Source of the DNA: Neobacillus jeddahensis
Lineage (GTDB): Bacteria > Bacillota > Bacilli > Bacillales > Cytobacillaceae
Direction: 5' to 3'
Assembly (NCBI RefSeq): GCF_000612625.1
Contig: NZ_CCAS010000042.1
Span: forward strand, 1 to 34,389
Length of the DNA stretch: 34,389 nucleotides
The notes under the pieces were generated by a model, which saw only the letters and a program-made list of their open reading frames with translations, was not told the origin of the DNA and ran no database searches. Positions within the stretch are counted from its first letter, which is position 1; each line of letters starts with the position of its first letter. This document shows positions 7,370 to 15,562 of the stretch, one piece after another. A program made the position numbers and the translations under genes.

Positions 7370-9007
7370 ATGTATCCACCATTAAGTCAATTGAACGTAA
7401 GCTCCATATCCCTTTCTTATGAAAATTGGCAGGCCATGTTAAAAAAACAATTGCCTGAACGTCCGAATTATTCATTGGAAAAGGGAACAATTCAAATTGG
7501 GCAAGTGGTAGGAAAGTTTTTGGGGATACCAATTGATGCGGATGAATATTATAATCAGCTTTTTGATTACATCCACAATAAGGAATGGGAGCTACAGCTG
7601 CTAACCGAAGCGTCACTGAATAAAACCATTGATAATGCTCATTTTCAATCCATTCAAAAAGTAATTAATATTAATAATGAACAGAAACTATCCATTAATC
7701 GTTTCACTGCTTTTCTTGATGGGGAACAACTGTTGCTGAAATCAAAAGTGCCTGTGATTCATCGAAAATTGAGAGAAGCAATGATTGCTACGCTTGAATT
7801 GTACGCAAATCGCGAGCCATCAGGGCTTAAAAACCATGAGTTGAGACGGATTCTCGTTGATCTTGTTAAATGGTCAATTAACCATCTCCAGCAACCATTG
7901 GACCATGCAGATCCACAAAGAGCGATGCCCAAATTTTTATGGTATGGAGACTTCAAAAAAAGTCATCAATATTTTTTATATTACTTATTGAAACTTGGCT
8001 GTGATATCGTTATTTTTCACCCCGAAGGCATCGATATTTTAGCTGGGCTAATTGAAGAGCCGGTATTCACCCATGAATACCCAAATAAACAGCCGGCAGA
8101 ATCGTTTCCAATGGAAAAACGTGCTCGGAAAACAACCGTTGCTTACCGGGCCTCTAAAGAAATCGAGACCATTTTAAACCAAGAGGGGTCAGGCTTGTAT
8201 AAACCATGGCAATTAAGAGATTACACACCATCGTCGATCACTTTAAAAACAACCTATGACGAGCTATATATTCTCAGTAAAGAAATTGCTATGGTTCGTC
8301 CGAATTTTGAAGTGGGGAACGGGCAAGTCAAAATCCCGGCTATTTTTGCTAAAGTGCAAGGGGTTAGTAAAAATCGAAAAGAGTATTGGGATCGAATTCA
8401 AGCTCTTAGTCAATTTGAGCATAGTTTATTAATTCGAAGGCTCCCTTTCACTATACCCAGTACTGCTGATTTTCGTTTTCATTATCGAAACGCACTCGGT
8501 CATGATGGGTATGTGAACCCTGACAAGGTAATGCAATCACACTACTGGCCCTATTCCTTTTTAGCAACAGGCTTGCAACGAGGAATTGCCAATGCGATTA
8601 GGAGAATCTGTGAAAAACCAGAGTTAAAGCCTTTACCAAGTGAAAGTCTCGATGAAGTAAGAATGTATTTGTTTACTCAAGCCATGTTTATGCCTAAAAA
8701 TATCATTCAGTTGATGGAGAGGTTCGATTATTCTCAGCATGTTCCCAAATTAATGATTTACAATAACGAAGGAACAGGACCACTTTCACGGTCGGATGCG
8801 GCTTTGTTGCTGCTTCTAAATCAATTTGGAATTGATATTATCCTCTATAATCCACCAGGGCATAATGATATTGAAAACTATCTCGATGAACGTTTATTTG
8901 ATAAACATTGGCTTGATGACGTTGTATTTGATCTTGAATTCAAGGAGCCTTCACTATTCAAAAAAGGTCTTTTTCAAGGCATCTTAAAAAATTTAAGGGG
9001 AGATTAA
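7370..9007 (+). CDS. yceG: YceG-like component of the Ter 'biosynthetic module'
   Basis: The 545-residue protein matches B. subtilis YceG (about 537 residues) in size, in context (next to a TelA/YceH homologue) and in overall character. It belongs to the YceG_bac family, annotated only as a putative part of the Ter biosynthetic module; no catalytic role is known. It has no signal peptide or membrane segment. An open frame from TTG 7283 adds 29 residues, but GGAAGGG (7355-7361) 8 bases before ATG 7370 sets the likely start. Thus about 190 bases of 5' leader follow the ECF promoter. The stop is 3 bases from the telA start. The two halves both contain phrases such as IVIFHPEGIDI and DIILYNPPGHNDI, which hint at an internal duplication (inference). 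Confidence 0.8.
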   Translation: MYPPLSQLNVSSISLSYENWQAMLKKQLPERPNYSLEKGTIQIGQVVGKFLGIPIDADEYYNQLFDYIHNKEWELQLLTEASLNKTIDNAHFQSIQKVININNEQKLSINRFTAFLDGEQLLLKSKVPVIHRKLREAMIATLELYANREPSGLKNHELRRILVDLVKWSINHLQQPLDHADPQRAMPKFLWYGDFKKSHQYFLYYLLKLGCDIVIFHPEGIDILAGLIEEPVFTHEYPNKQPAESFPMEKRARKTTVAYRASKEIETILNQEGSGLYKPWQLRDYTPSSITLKTTYDELYILSKEIAMVRPNFEVGNGQVKIPAIFAKVQGVSKNRKEYWDRIQALSQFEHSLLIRRLPFTIPSTADFRFHYRNALGHDGYVNPDKVMQSHYWPYSFLATGLQRGIANAIRRICEKPELKPLPSESLDEVRMYLFTQAMFMPKNIIQLMERFDYSQHVPKLMIYNNEGTGPLSRSDAALLLLLNQFGIDIILYNPPGHNDIENYLDERLFDKHWLDDVVFDLEFKEPSLFKKGLFQGILKNLRGD

Positions 9008-9010
9008 TCA

Positions 9011-10114
9011 GTGAATCTATCACCAAATCCATCTAGTGGTGTAACACCTACTGGGGCCGAGGATGTATTAACGGAAACAAAAGTCTCCGATATTAAACTG
9101 GCACTTCGCAAAGAACCCGAAATTCAGAATTTAGCTCGTACCATTGATGAACGTGATCAAATTCAAATTTTAGAGTTTGGAAAAGAGCCAGCCGTACAGA
9201 TATCTCGGTTTTCTGATCAAATTTTAAGCAATATGCGGACAACAAAGGTAGAAGATTCCGGGGAGTTACTGAAACACCTTGGTCGTATTATGGACAAATT
9301 TGATGCGAAGGACTTTCAGAAGACCTCAGGAGGTATTTTCGGTAAACTCTTTAAAAAGGGCGAGAAAATGGTGGAGAAGTTATTCGGAAAATACCAAACG
9401 ATGGGTTCCGAAATTGATAAAGTTTATGTAGAAATCTCGAAATATCAGCATGAGATGGTGGACTCCACTAATATGCTCGAACAAATGTATGAGCAAAACT
9501 ACCAATACTATTTAACGTTAGAAAAATATATCGTAGCTGGTGAATTAAAGGTGGAAGAGCTGAAAGGCAATCAACTGCCACAGCTTGAAGCCCGCGTAGC
9601 TGCCGGTGACCAGCTTGCATCCATGCAGTTAGATTCATTGAAGAATGCAATAGATCTGTTGGAACAAAGAATTTATGATTTAGAAATGGCGAAAATGGTT
9701 TCCCTGCAGACAGCGCCGCAAATTAGGCTTTTACAAAGGGGAAATACGAAGCTAATTGGAAAGATCAACTCTGCCTTTGTTACAACCATACCTATCTTTA
9801 AAAATGGTTTAATACAGGCGGTAGCAGCGAAAAGACAAAAGCTTGTCGCAGATTCTATGAGTGAGCTGGACCGTAGAACGAATGAAATGTTGCTTAAAAA
9901 TGCACAGAACATTTCTCAGCAAAGTACAGATATTGCTAGACTTGCCGGTGGTCCAAGTATTAAAATCGAGACCATTGAAGAATCATGGAATATTATCATC
10001 AAAGGAATGCAAGAAACCCGTGCCATTGAAGAAGAGAATAAACGAATGAGAATTGAGGGCACTAAACGATTAGAACAGCTTCAAGAAAACTTTAAAAAAG
10101 TGAAGCAATCATAA
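9011..10114 (+). CDS. telA: TelA/YceH-family toxic-anion resistance protein
   Basis: The 367-residue protein is the size of B. subtilis YceH (363) and is a TelA-family helical protein. Long amphipathic coiled-coil-like helices cover most of residues 85-360, with a Lys- and Gly-rich turn (GGIFGKLFKKGEK, about 107-119). The family is linked to tellurite and other toxic-anion or envelope-stress tolerance; molecular function is unknown. It uses a GTG start with AAGGGGAG 8 bases upstream. It is coupled to yceG upstream and followed by terD copies, the gene order of B. subtilis yceG-yceH. Confidence 0.9.
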   Translation: MNLSPNPSSGVTPTGAEDVLTETKVSDIKLALRKEPEIQNLARTIDERDQIQILEFGKEPAVQISRFSDQILSNMRTTKVEDSGELLKHLGRIMDKFDAKDFQKTSGGIFGKLFKKGEKMVEKLFGKYQTMGSEIDKVYVEISKYQHEMVDSTNMLEQMYEQNYQYYLTLEKYIVAGELKVEELKGNQLPQLEARVAAGDQLASMQLDSLKNAIDLLEQRIYDLEMAKMVSLQTAPQIRLLQRGNTKLIGKINSAFVTTIPIFKNGLIQAVAAKRQKLVADSMSELDRRTNEMLLKNAQNISQQSTDIARLAGGPSIKIETIEESWNIIIKGMQETRAIEEENKRMRIEGTKRLEQLQENFKKVKQS

Positions 10115-10159
10115 TTCTAAGATTGTTAGTTCTACAAAAAAACTTATGAGGTGAATGGA

Positions 10160-10771
10160 ATGGCGATTAATTTACAAAAAGGTCAACGTGTTGATTTAAC
10201 GAAAGGAAACCCTGGACTATCGAAAATCTTGGTGGGACTAGGCTGGGATCCTGTACAGAGTGGAAAGGGCGGAGGCTTATTGGGCGGACTATTCGGCGGT
10301 GGCGGCGGTGCCAATGTTGACTGTGATGCTTCCGTTATTATGCTTGGGGCAAATGACAAACTCCAATCTAATAAAGACGTCGTATATTTTGGTAACTTAA
10401 AAAGCAATGACGGCAGTATTCAACACTCAGGAGATAATTTAACTGGTGATGGTGATGGCGATGATGAACAAATTATGATTGATTTGAGCAAAGTACCATC
10501 TACTATCCAGAAGCTAGTATTCGTTGTAAATATTTATGATTGTGTTAAAAGAAAGCAGCATTTTGGGATGATTCAAAATGCGTTTATCAGAATTGTAAAT
10601 CCAAGTAATAATCAAGAGCTTCTTCATTACAACCTATCAGATAATTATAGCGGTTTAACATGCCTTGTGACGGGTGAAATTTATCGCCATGGCAATGATT
10701 GGAAGTTTGCAGCGATTGGTAGTGGCACAAATGCTGCCAGCCTAAGTGAAGTAGTACGTTCGTTTAGTTAA
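10160..10771 (+). CDS. TerD-family protein with Gly-rich insertion
   Basis: The 203-residue TerD-domain protein begins MAINLQKGQRVDL at ATG 10160; the GTG at 10151 belongs to the GAGGTG ribosome site. Unlike the other two copies it has a Gly-rich insertion (residues about 31-50, GLLGGLFGGGGG) immediately before the first acidic motif, which reads NVDCDAS instead of DFDLDAS. The second acidic patch ([13 protein letters not shown]) is intact. The insertion has a 'KGGGLLGGLFGG' look also seen in some other TerD relatives. The changed loop and extra Cys suggest different metal affinity or partner (inference). It is third in the SigW-type arm. Confidence 0.9.
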   Translation: MAINLQKGQRVDLTKGNPGLSKILVGLGWDPVQSGKGGGLLGGLFGGGGGANVDCDASVIMLGANDKLQSNKDVVYFGNLKSNDGSIQHSGDNLTGDGDGDDEQIMIDLSKVPSTIQKLVFVVNIYDCVKRKQHFGMIQNAFIRIVNPSNNQELLHYNLSDNYSGLTCLVTGEIYRHGNDWKFAAIGSGTNAASLSEVVRSFS

Positions 10772-10841
10772 GGATTGTAATGGAAATACGTGGATTGCTT
10801 TCTAGAGTTCCGATGAGACGAATTGTAACGAGGTGAGTTAT

Positions 10842-11420
10842 TTGGGGATTAACTTAGCAAAAGGACAAAGAATTGATCTAACGAAAACGAATCCTGGGTT
10901 AACCAAGGTTATTGTTGGCCTTGGTTGGGATACGAATCGTTATCATGGAGGTCATGACTTTGATTTAGATGCTTCTGCCTTTTTGACAGATGCGAATAGT
11001 AGAGTGATTCAAGATTCTGATTTTATCTTTTACAATAATTTGATTGACCCCTCTGGAGCGGTTGAACATACAGGTGATAACCGGACAGGAGAGGGGGACG
11101 GCGATGATGAGCAAATCAAGATCGATTTCAGTAAGGTTCCTTCTCATATACACCGAATTGCGATTACGGTAACCATTCACGATGCAGATTTGAGAAACCA
11201 AAATTTTGGTCAAGTATCCAATGCCTTTGTTCGCCTCTTGGATGAAGAATCAAACCGTGAAGTTCTACGCTTTGATCTTGGCGAAGATTTTTCAGTTGAA
11301 ACAGCTGTTGTCATTTGTGAGCTCTACCGCCATAATGGTGATTGGAAGTTCAGCGCTGTTGGAAGTGGTTTCGCGGGTGGTTTAGCTTCACTTTGTCGAA
11401 ATTTTGGGTTAGAAGTTTAA
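10842..11420 (+). CDS. TerD-family calcium-binding stress protein
   Basis: The 192-residue protein is a canonical TerD domain, very similar to the first copy at 822: [26 protein letters not shown] and [11 protein letters not shown] are all present. A start at TTG 10842, 5 bases after GAGGTGA (10830-10836), gives MGINLAKGQ, aligned with both paralogues; the GTG at 10833 lies within the ribosome site. It ends the second Ter arm and is followed by a strong terminator. The gap of 70 bases from the previous gene shows no promoter. Confidence 0.92.
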   Translation: MGINLAKGQRIDLTKTNPGLTKVIVGLGWDTNRYHGGHDFDLDASAFLTDANSRVIQDSDFIFYNNLIDPSGAVEHTGDNRTGEGDGDDEQIKIDFSKVPSHIHRIAITVTIHDADLRNQNFGQVSNAFVRLLDEESNREVLRFDLGEDFSVETAVVICELYRHNGDWKFSAVGSGFAGGLASLCRNFGLEV

Positions 11421-11434
11421 AGAATATACTAGCG

Positions 11435-11463
11435 AGTTGCCGGTTGGCAACTTCTTTTTTTTG
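11435..11463 (+). terminator. Intrinsic terminator of the Ter cluster
   Basis: AGTTGCC (11435-11441), loop GGTT, GGCAACT (11446-11452), then a run of eight T residues from about 11455. It closes the last terD gene. Confidence 0.88.
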
Positions 11464-11515
11464 AAGCATATTCCTTTTTTACCTTTTAAATTCCACTCAT
11501 TATTGCTATTTTACA

Positions 11516-11524
11516 TGTTATAAT
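11516..11524 (+). promoter_or_regulatory. Extended -10 promoter candidate for the metallopeptidase gene
   Basis: TGTTATAAT at 11516-11524 is a TGnTATAAT extended -10 box with a perfect hexamer, 34 bases before the start codon. No good -35 box was seen, as is common for this promoter class. Confidence 0.5.
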
Positions 11525-11557
11525 TCTATTAAAACTAGACAAAATGGGGTAAATAGA

Positions 11558-12259
11558 ATGCGAAAATGGGTCGTCGCTGTGGTTGTGGCGGGGTTGTTTT
11601 TATCATCGATTACGACATCTGATGCTTCTTTTGATGGGATCATGCTAGGGGACTTTCCTCAAAATACGGAACTCTATCAATCACTTAAAAGTGACCAATC
11701 AGTCCAGCTTGTAAAGCAAATCATTGTGCTACCCCAACAATCCTTTGATCAAAAAGAAGCGGCAGCCATCATCTCAAGAATAGATTCATTGCCAAGGTCT
11801 TTATTAGAAAAATTAACTCAACATGGAGTTATTGTTAAACTTTTTACAGGAAAACTGACGGATAATCCAACAGTAAAGCATTTAGCAGGGATTGTTCCTC
11901 GTGGCTATCAATCTAATTTAACATGGGATGATGTTCCAGGGATCGGTGGTTCAAAACTAGTTCTTGTTAAAATCGGATCTAGTAATGATGGGACTGCACA
12001 TGGATCGGTAAATTTAGAATTACATGAATTGGCCCATACGATTGATCATTATCTGCTAGGAAAAATTAGTGATTCTGATGAGTTTCAGATAATTTGGGAG
12101 AATGAGCATGAAAAATTGTTTCCAGGTAATGATTATTTCTTTTATCAAGAAGAATACTTTGCAGAGTGTTTTGCTATGTATAATTTAAATAAAAATACAA
12201 GAGAAAAATTGTTGGAAAAGGCTCCTAAAACATTTGAGTTTATGAAGGAACTTCAATAA
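11558..12259 (+). CDS. Secreted Pro-Pro-endopeptidase-like (ATLF-fold) metallopeptidase
   Basis: The 233-residue protein has a signal peptide (about 1-23, ending TSDAS). Its catalytic core resembles the anthrax-lethal-factor C-terminal-like/Pro-Pro endopeptidase family (M34). Zinc ligands are His156 and His160 in HELAH, with Glu157 as base; Glu199 in [13 protein letters not shown] is the likely third ligand. [10 protein letters not shown] and the C-terminal [11 protein letters not shown] also fit that family. Size matches the stand-alone secreted proteases of Clostridioides and Paenibacillus, which cut between two prolines in cell-surface adhesins. The gene has its own extended -10 promoter and sits between the Ter cluster and thyA. 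An ATLF-type protease of other specificity is the main alternative. Confidence 0.78.
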   Translation: MRKWVVAVVVAGLFLSSITTSDASFDGIMLGDFPQNTELYQSLKSDQSVQLVKQIIVLPQQSFDQKEAAAIISRIDSLPRSLLEKLTQHGVIVKLFTGKLTDNPTVKHLAGIVPRGYQSNLTWDDVPGIGGSKLVLVKIGSSNDGTAHGSVNLELHELAHTIDHYLLGKISDSDEFQIIWENEHEKLFPGNDYFFYQEEYFAECFAMYNLNKNTREKLLEKAPKTFEFMKELQ

Positions 12260-12262
12260 AAT
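12234..12262 (+). promoter_or_regulatory. Candidate SigA promoter of thyA-dfrA
   Basis: TTGAGT (12234-12239), 17 bases, TAAAAT (12257-12262), inside the end of the metallopeptidase gene. It would start transcription near 12269, ahead of the thyA ribosome site. It suggests thyA does not depend on the upstream protease promoter. Confidence 0.5.
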
Positions 12263-12294
12263 TAGTAGATATGGTAGTTAAGGGAGTGTCTGAT

Positions 12295-13089
12295 TTGAAA
12301 CAATATTTACAATTATGCGAACATGTTTTGAAAAATGGTAGAGTAAAGGGTGACCGGACTGGTACAGGCACGATCAGCACTTTTGGGTACCAAATGAGAT
12401 TTAACTTGGAGGAAGGTTTTCCCCTTCTAACAACTAAAAAGTTGCATTTAAGATCGATTATTTATGAGTTATTATGGTTTTTAAAAGGGGACACCAATGT
12501 TCAGTATCTTCAGGAAAATGGTGTACGGATTTGGAATGAGTGGGCAGATGAAAATGGTGAATTAGGACCAGTATATGGGTCCCAGTGGCGCTCGTGGACA
12601 GGTGCTAATGGAAAAACCGTTGACCAAATCAGTGAATTAATCGAGCAAATTAAGACTAATCCAAACTCACGTAGATTATTGGTTAATGCATGGAATGTTG
12701 CCGAAATAGACGACATGGCCTTACCTCCGTGCCATTGTCTATTCCAATTTTACGTGGCAGATGGGAAGCTGTCCTGTCAGCTATACCAACGTTCAGCAGA
12801 CGTATTTCTTGGGGTTCCATTTAATATTGCATCGTATGCACTATTAACGTATATGATCGCTCATGTGTGTGATCTACAGCCTGGGGAATTTATCCATACA
12901 TTTGGGGATGTCCATATTTATCAAAACCATCTTGAGCAGGTGAAGCTGCAAATGGACAGAGAACCGCGAGAATTGCCAATTTTAAAAATTAACCCAAATG
13001 TAAAGGATATCAATTCATTTGAATTTGAGGACTTCACATTAGAGGGATATGACCCGCATCCTCACATTAAAGGAGTAGTCAGCGTATGA
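12295..13089 (+). CDS. thyA: Thymidylate synthase
   Basis: ThyA methylates dUMP to dTMP with methylenetetrahydrofolate, yielding dihydrofolate. The protein has 264 residues from TTG 12295, exactly the length and N-terminus (MKQYL) of the E. coli-type enzyme. AGGGAG at 12281-12286 lies 8 bases before that TTG, so the ATG at 12271 in the same frame is not used. Catalytic Cys146 is in LPPCHC; dUMP-binding RTGTGT, the RR pair and [13 protein letters not shown] are present. It overlaps dfrA by 4 bases, coupling production of dihydrofolate to its reduction. It corresponds to B. subtilis thyB, not the phage-like thyA. Confidence 0.97.
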   Translation: MKQYLQLCEHVLKNGRVKGDRTGTGTISTFGYQMRFNLEEGFPLLTTKKLHLRSIIYELLWFLKGDTNVQYLQENGVRIWNEWADENGELGPVYGSQWRSWTGANGKTVDQISELIEQIKTNPNSRRLLVNAWNVAEIDDMALPPCHCLFQFYVADGKLSCQLYQRSADVFLGVPFNIASYALLTYMIAHVCDLQPGEFIHTFGDVHIYQNHLEQVKLQMDREPRELPILKINPNVKDINSFEFEDFTLEGYDPHPHIKGVVSV

Positions 13090-13574
13090 TTTCCTTCATC
13101 GTCGCAATGGATAAGAACCGAGCCATCGGTAAAGATAACCAGCTGCCATGGCATCTGCCAGAGGATTTGAAATTTTTTAAAAGGGTTACCATGGGTCACC
13201 CAATTGCAATGGGAAGGAAAACGCATGAATCGATCGGACGTGTTTTACCTGGTCGGGAAAATATTGTTATTACACGTCAACCTGGTTTTCAATGTAGGGG
13301 TTGTACAATGTTTTACACTGTAGAGGAGTTTGTTCGCTATAGTCGTGAGCAAAATGGCGAGATTTTTGTCATTGGTGGCGCGGAAATTTTTAGGGGAATT
13401 TTCCCGTTTGTTGATCGATTATACATTACATACATTGATGAAATCTTTGACGGGGATACTTTTTTTCCAGATTTTGACCTTAATCAGTGGACACTTGTAT
13501 CTAGTGAGAAGGGATTAAGGAATGAAAAAAATCCTTATGATTATGAATTTAGGATATTTAGCCGAAAATCATAG
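13086..13574 (+). CDS. dfrA: Dihydrofolate reductase
   Basis: The 162-residue DHFR reduces dihydrofolate to tetrahydrofolate with NADPH. It shows the family's standard residues: [21 protein letters not shown] with substrate-binding Asp27, the NADPH-site GRKTHESIG, and the conserved IGGAEIF. The ATG overlaps the thyA stop (ATGA), so the two are translated together. A hairpin follows at 13584. The thyA-dfrA pair is part of the conserved Bacillus backbone. Confidence 0.97.
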   Translation: MISFIVAMDKNRAIGKDNQLPWHLPEDLKFFKRVTMGHPIAMGRKTHESIGRVLPGRENIVITRQPGFQCRGCTMFYTVEEFVRYSREQNGEIFVIGGAEIFRGIFPFVDRLYITYIDEIFDGDTFFPDFDLNQWTLVSSEKGLRNEKNPYDYEFRIFSRKS

Positions 13575-13583
13575 AAAAAAAGT

Positions 13584-13610
13584 TGCACCAGTATTTGTTG
13601 CTGGTGCATT
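13584..13610 (+). terminator. Hairpin after dfrA
   Basis: TGCACCAG (13584-13591) pairs with CTGGTGCA (13601-13608), loop of 9 bases, followed by a short T-run. It also lies at the 3' side of the convergent gene at 13637, so it may serve both strands; the minus-strand side runs into TTTTTTTC. Confidence 0.7.
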
Positions 13611-13636
13611 TCCTCGTTTCATTATGAATAGAACCA

Positions 13637-13882
13637 TTAAAAATACGAACCGTTTAATTCGTATTCGGCCATTTTTGCAAGCATACCTCTGAATTCAAGG
13701 GGATGGCAAAATTCCTCTTCATGGAAATGCATTTTTACCCAGGCGATTAATTCAATTGGACTATTGAAGTATTCTCCACTTCGATCACTTTTACGAATTG
13801 TGTATCTTCCGTTGTCATCATCAAGTGTTACCTCTACAGGGAGGGCACCATCAAAACTACATAGTGAAAATTCCATCCTCAT
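13637..13882 (-). CDS. Small conserved-type hypothetical protein
   Basis: The protein has about 81 residues, is acidic and soluble, and has no signal peptide or membrane helix. Residues such as DDDNGRYTIRKSDRSGEYF and the HFHEEEFCHP segment give it a compact alpha/beta look. I do not recognise the family. The start is uncertain: TTG 13891, ATG 13882 and ATG 13876 are in frame and none has a strong ribosome site. It converges on dfrA and shares the hairpin at 13584. Protein-like composition in an otherwise empty interval supports a real gene. Confidence 0.6.
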   Translation of the reverse strand: MRMEFSLCSFDGALPVEVTLDDDNGRYTIRKSDRSGEYFNSPIELIAWVKMHFHEEEFCHPLEFRGMLAKMAEYELNGSYF

Positions 13883-14195
13883 CACATCCAATCCAAAAGG
13901 TTAAATATTTCATTAATATATGTTCCTATTGTTCAAATTATATGCAAAAAACATATAGTTGTCAAAATATTTTAAAAATTTAATCAACAAATTGGACATT
14001 GACTTACAGGATAGTAATTGTTAAATTGTCTATAGTGATTCATTATTGAAATTGGAATGTTAAATATCACACATTTCACTTTTTTATTGGATTTTGTGAA
14101 ATTACTATGAATTATTGCCGTTAATTAACTCAAAAGGGTTTTTCGGTACTATAATCATAGTAGAAATATACACCACTTGAAGGGGATGTAAATCC
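13883..14195. other. AT-rich intergenic region upstream of tatA
   Basis: About 310 bases without a gene. It holds a plausible SigA promoter, TTGACT (13999-14004), 17 bases, TAAATT (14022-14027), and a perfect TATAAT at 14150-14155 within the small inverted repeat ACTAT/ATAGT, with a poor -35. No FNR, Rex or CRISPR-like motif was convincing. Either promoter could drive tatA. Confidence 0.45.
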
Positions 14196-14390
14196 ATGTT
14201 TTCAAATATCGGAATACCCGGATTAATTTTGATTCTAACACTAGCACTTATCATTTTTGGACCAAAGAAACTACCGGAAATCGGAAAGGCCTTCGGACAA
14301 ACTTTAAAAGAATTTAAAAAATCAACCCGTGAACTTACGGATGATGTGATGGAAGATATAAAGGATGAAAAGAAAGACTTGACAAAATAA
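14196..14390 (+). CDS. tatA: Twin-arginine translocase subunit TatA
   Basis: The 64-residue protein has the TatA layout: a short N-terminus, one membrane helix (about 6-22), then [22 protein letters not shown], an amphipathic helix with the conserved Phe-Gly hinge, and a charged tail. TatA oligomers form the passage for folded proteins. AAGGGG precedes the ATG. A terminator separates it from tatC, giving more tatA than tatC mRNA. No tatB is present, as is normal for the two-part Tat systems of Bacillus. The nearest Tat substrate is the hydrogenase small subunit at 15563. Confidence 0.95.
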   Translation: MFSNIGIPGLILILTLALIIFGPKKLPEIGKAFGQTLKEFKKSTRELTDDVMEDIKDEKKDLTK

Positions 14391-14420
14391 GGTGTAGGAT
14401 TTTAATCTTGCACCTTTTCT
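14389..14420 (+). terminator. Terminator/attenuator between tatA and tatC
   Basis: AAGGTG (14389-14394) pairs with CACCTT (14411-14416), extended inward by a GGATT/AATCT pairing with wobble, followed by TTCTTCTT. It would reduce tatC relative to tatA, matching the stoichiometry of Tat complexes. Confidence 0.7.
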
Positions 14421-14579
14421 TCTTGAATTTTATACCTATTCAGATGTGAAATAACTTGATATCATCTTAAACTTAGTAAGATTGTTAATGTCTATAAGTG
14501 TGTTAAGAATCTCTAACTGGATCGAAAGATTTCAACCACTTAGCTTTTTTTTAACCTTTGAAATTGGCAGGGGAAGTAC

Positions 14580-15332
14580 ATGGAAGATAAAGAATTAAAT
14601 TTAGTTGATCATTTAGAGGAATTACGGAAAAGGATTATTATTTCCGCACTAGCATTTGTCATCTTTTTTATTGCTGGTTTTATTTATGTAGACGATATCT
14701 ATCGCTGGTTTGTTGGAGATACTAAACTTCTCGTGCTTGGACCTAGCGATATTATGTGGATATATTTTATGATTGCGACTGTGGTCGCGATTGCAGGCAC
14801 AATACCAGTATTGGCCTTTCAAATTTGGCTGTTTGTAAGGCCAGCATTAAGGCCGGTAGAAAGACGGATAACGGTTTCTTATGTCCCGGCATTATTTATT
14901 TTATTTATCACTGGTCTTGCATTCGGTTATTTTGTCATTTTTCCAATGGTATTAGATTTTTTGGTAAATATAGGAAAAGATATGTTTGTTACAAACTTTA
15001 CTGCGGAAAAATATTTTAGGTTTCTTATGAACATGACCCTTCCATTTGGAGTGTTGTTTGAACTTCCGGTAGTTGTAATGTTTTTAACTTCACTGGGTAT
15101 TATTAATCCGTTTGTATTGTCAAAGATTCGTAAATACGCCTATTTTGTTTTAATCATCATTGCGGTTGTGATCACACCACCAGATTTCATGTCTGATTTT
15201 GTTGTGACATTACCATTATTGCTCCTTTATGAAGTTAGTATAAATTTGTCTAAATTCGTTTATCGGAAACGATTAAAGAAGCAGCAGCTGGAAGAGGAAA
15301 ACGAGGATGAAGAAGAAGTTATAAAAGCGTAA
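14580..15332 (+). CDS. tatC: Twin-arginine translocase subunit TatC
   Basis: The 250-residue polytopic protein has six predicted membrane helices and the TatC signature LVDHLEELRKRIIIS at the N-terminus, plus RPALRPVERR and the GIINPFVLSKIRKYA region. TatC recognises the twin-arginine signal and recruits TatA. GGGGAAG precedes the ATG. The C-terminal tail is acidic (EEENEDEEEVIKA). A terminator follows, so the hydrogenase operon is a separate transcript, but the adjacency suggests a dedicated exporter. Confidence 0.95.
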   Translation: MEDKELNLVDHLEELRKRIIISALAFVIFFIAGFIYVDDIYRWFVGDTKLLVLGPSDIMWIYFMIATVVAIAGTIPVLAFQIWLFVRPALRPVERRITVSYVPALFILFITGLAFGYFVIFPMVLDFLVNIGKDMFVTNFTAEKYFRFLMNMTLPFGVLFELPVVVMFLTSLGIINPFVLSKIRKYAYFVLIIIAVVITPPDFMSDFVVTLPLLLLYEVSINLSKFVYRKRLKKQQLEEENEDEEEVIKA

Positions 15333-15340
15333 ATACTTCT

Positions 15341-15382
15341 AAAAAGACTTTAAGGGAATCACCCTTAGGTCTTTTTTTTTTT
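15341..15382 (+). terminator. Intrinsic terminator after tatC
   Basis: AAAAAGAC (15341-15348) and AAGGG pair with CCCTT and TCTTTTT, and the right arm runs into twelve T residues ending at 15382. Confidence 0.88.
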
Positions 15383-15562
15383 GCGAAAAAGCACTACGTT
15401 ACATCAATTATCACGTTATTAATAGAAAATAATGTAAAAATCTAGTTAAGAATACTTTGTGTATTTTTCAGAATTATCAAGACTAATGACCTATAATTGT
15501 ACTAGAATTTTTTATGAAATCAAGTTTTTACATATTTCAATGACATATGGAGGGGATAGCGG

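Noticed and set aside
7197..7616. 139-residue minus-strand open frame over the yceG start
   Set aside because: Most of it is antisense to yceG, and it lacks a ribosome site and any recognisable domain.
12271..12294. Start of thyA at ATG 12271
   Set aside because: The TTG at 12295 has AGGGAG 8 bases upstream and yields the standard 264-residue enzyme with its normal N-terminus; the ATG has no ribosome site.
13637..13891. Initial idea that this small minus-strand gene is YpmP
   Set aside because: The gene at 29717 fits YpmP in length (83), N-terminus and position next to ypmQ; this one does not resemble it.
14041..14110. FNR or Rex box upstream of tatA (TCACACATTTCAC, TTGTGAAATTACTATGAA)
   Set aside because: Only one half-site of each is convincing; the partner half-sites fail at several positions.
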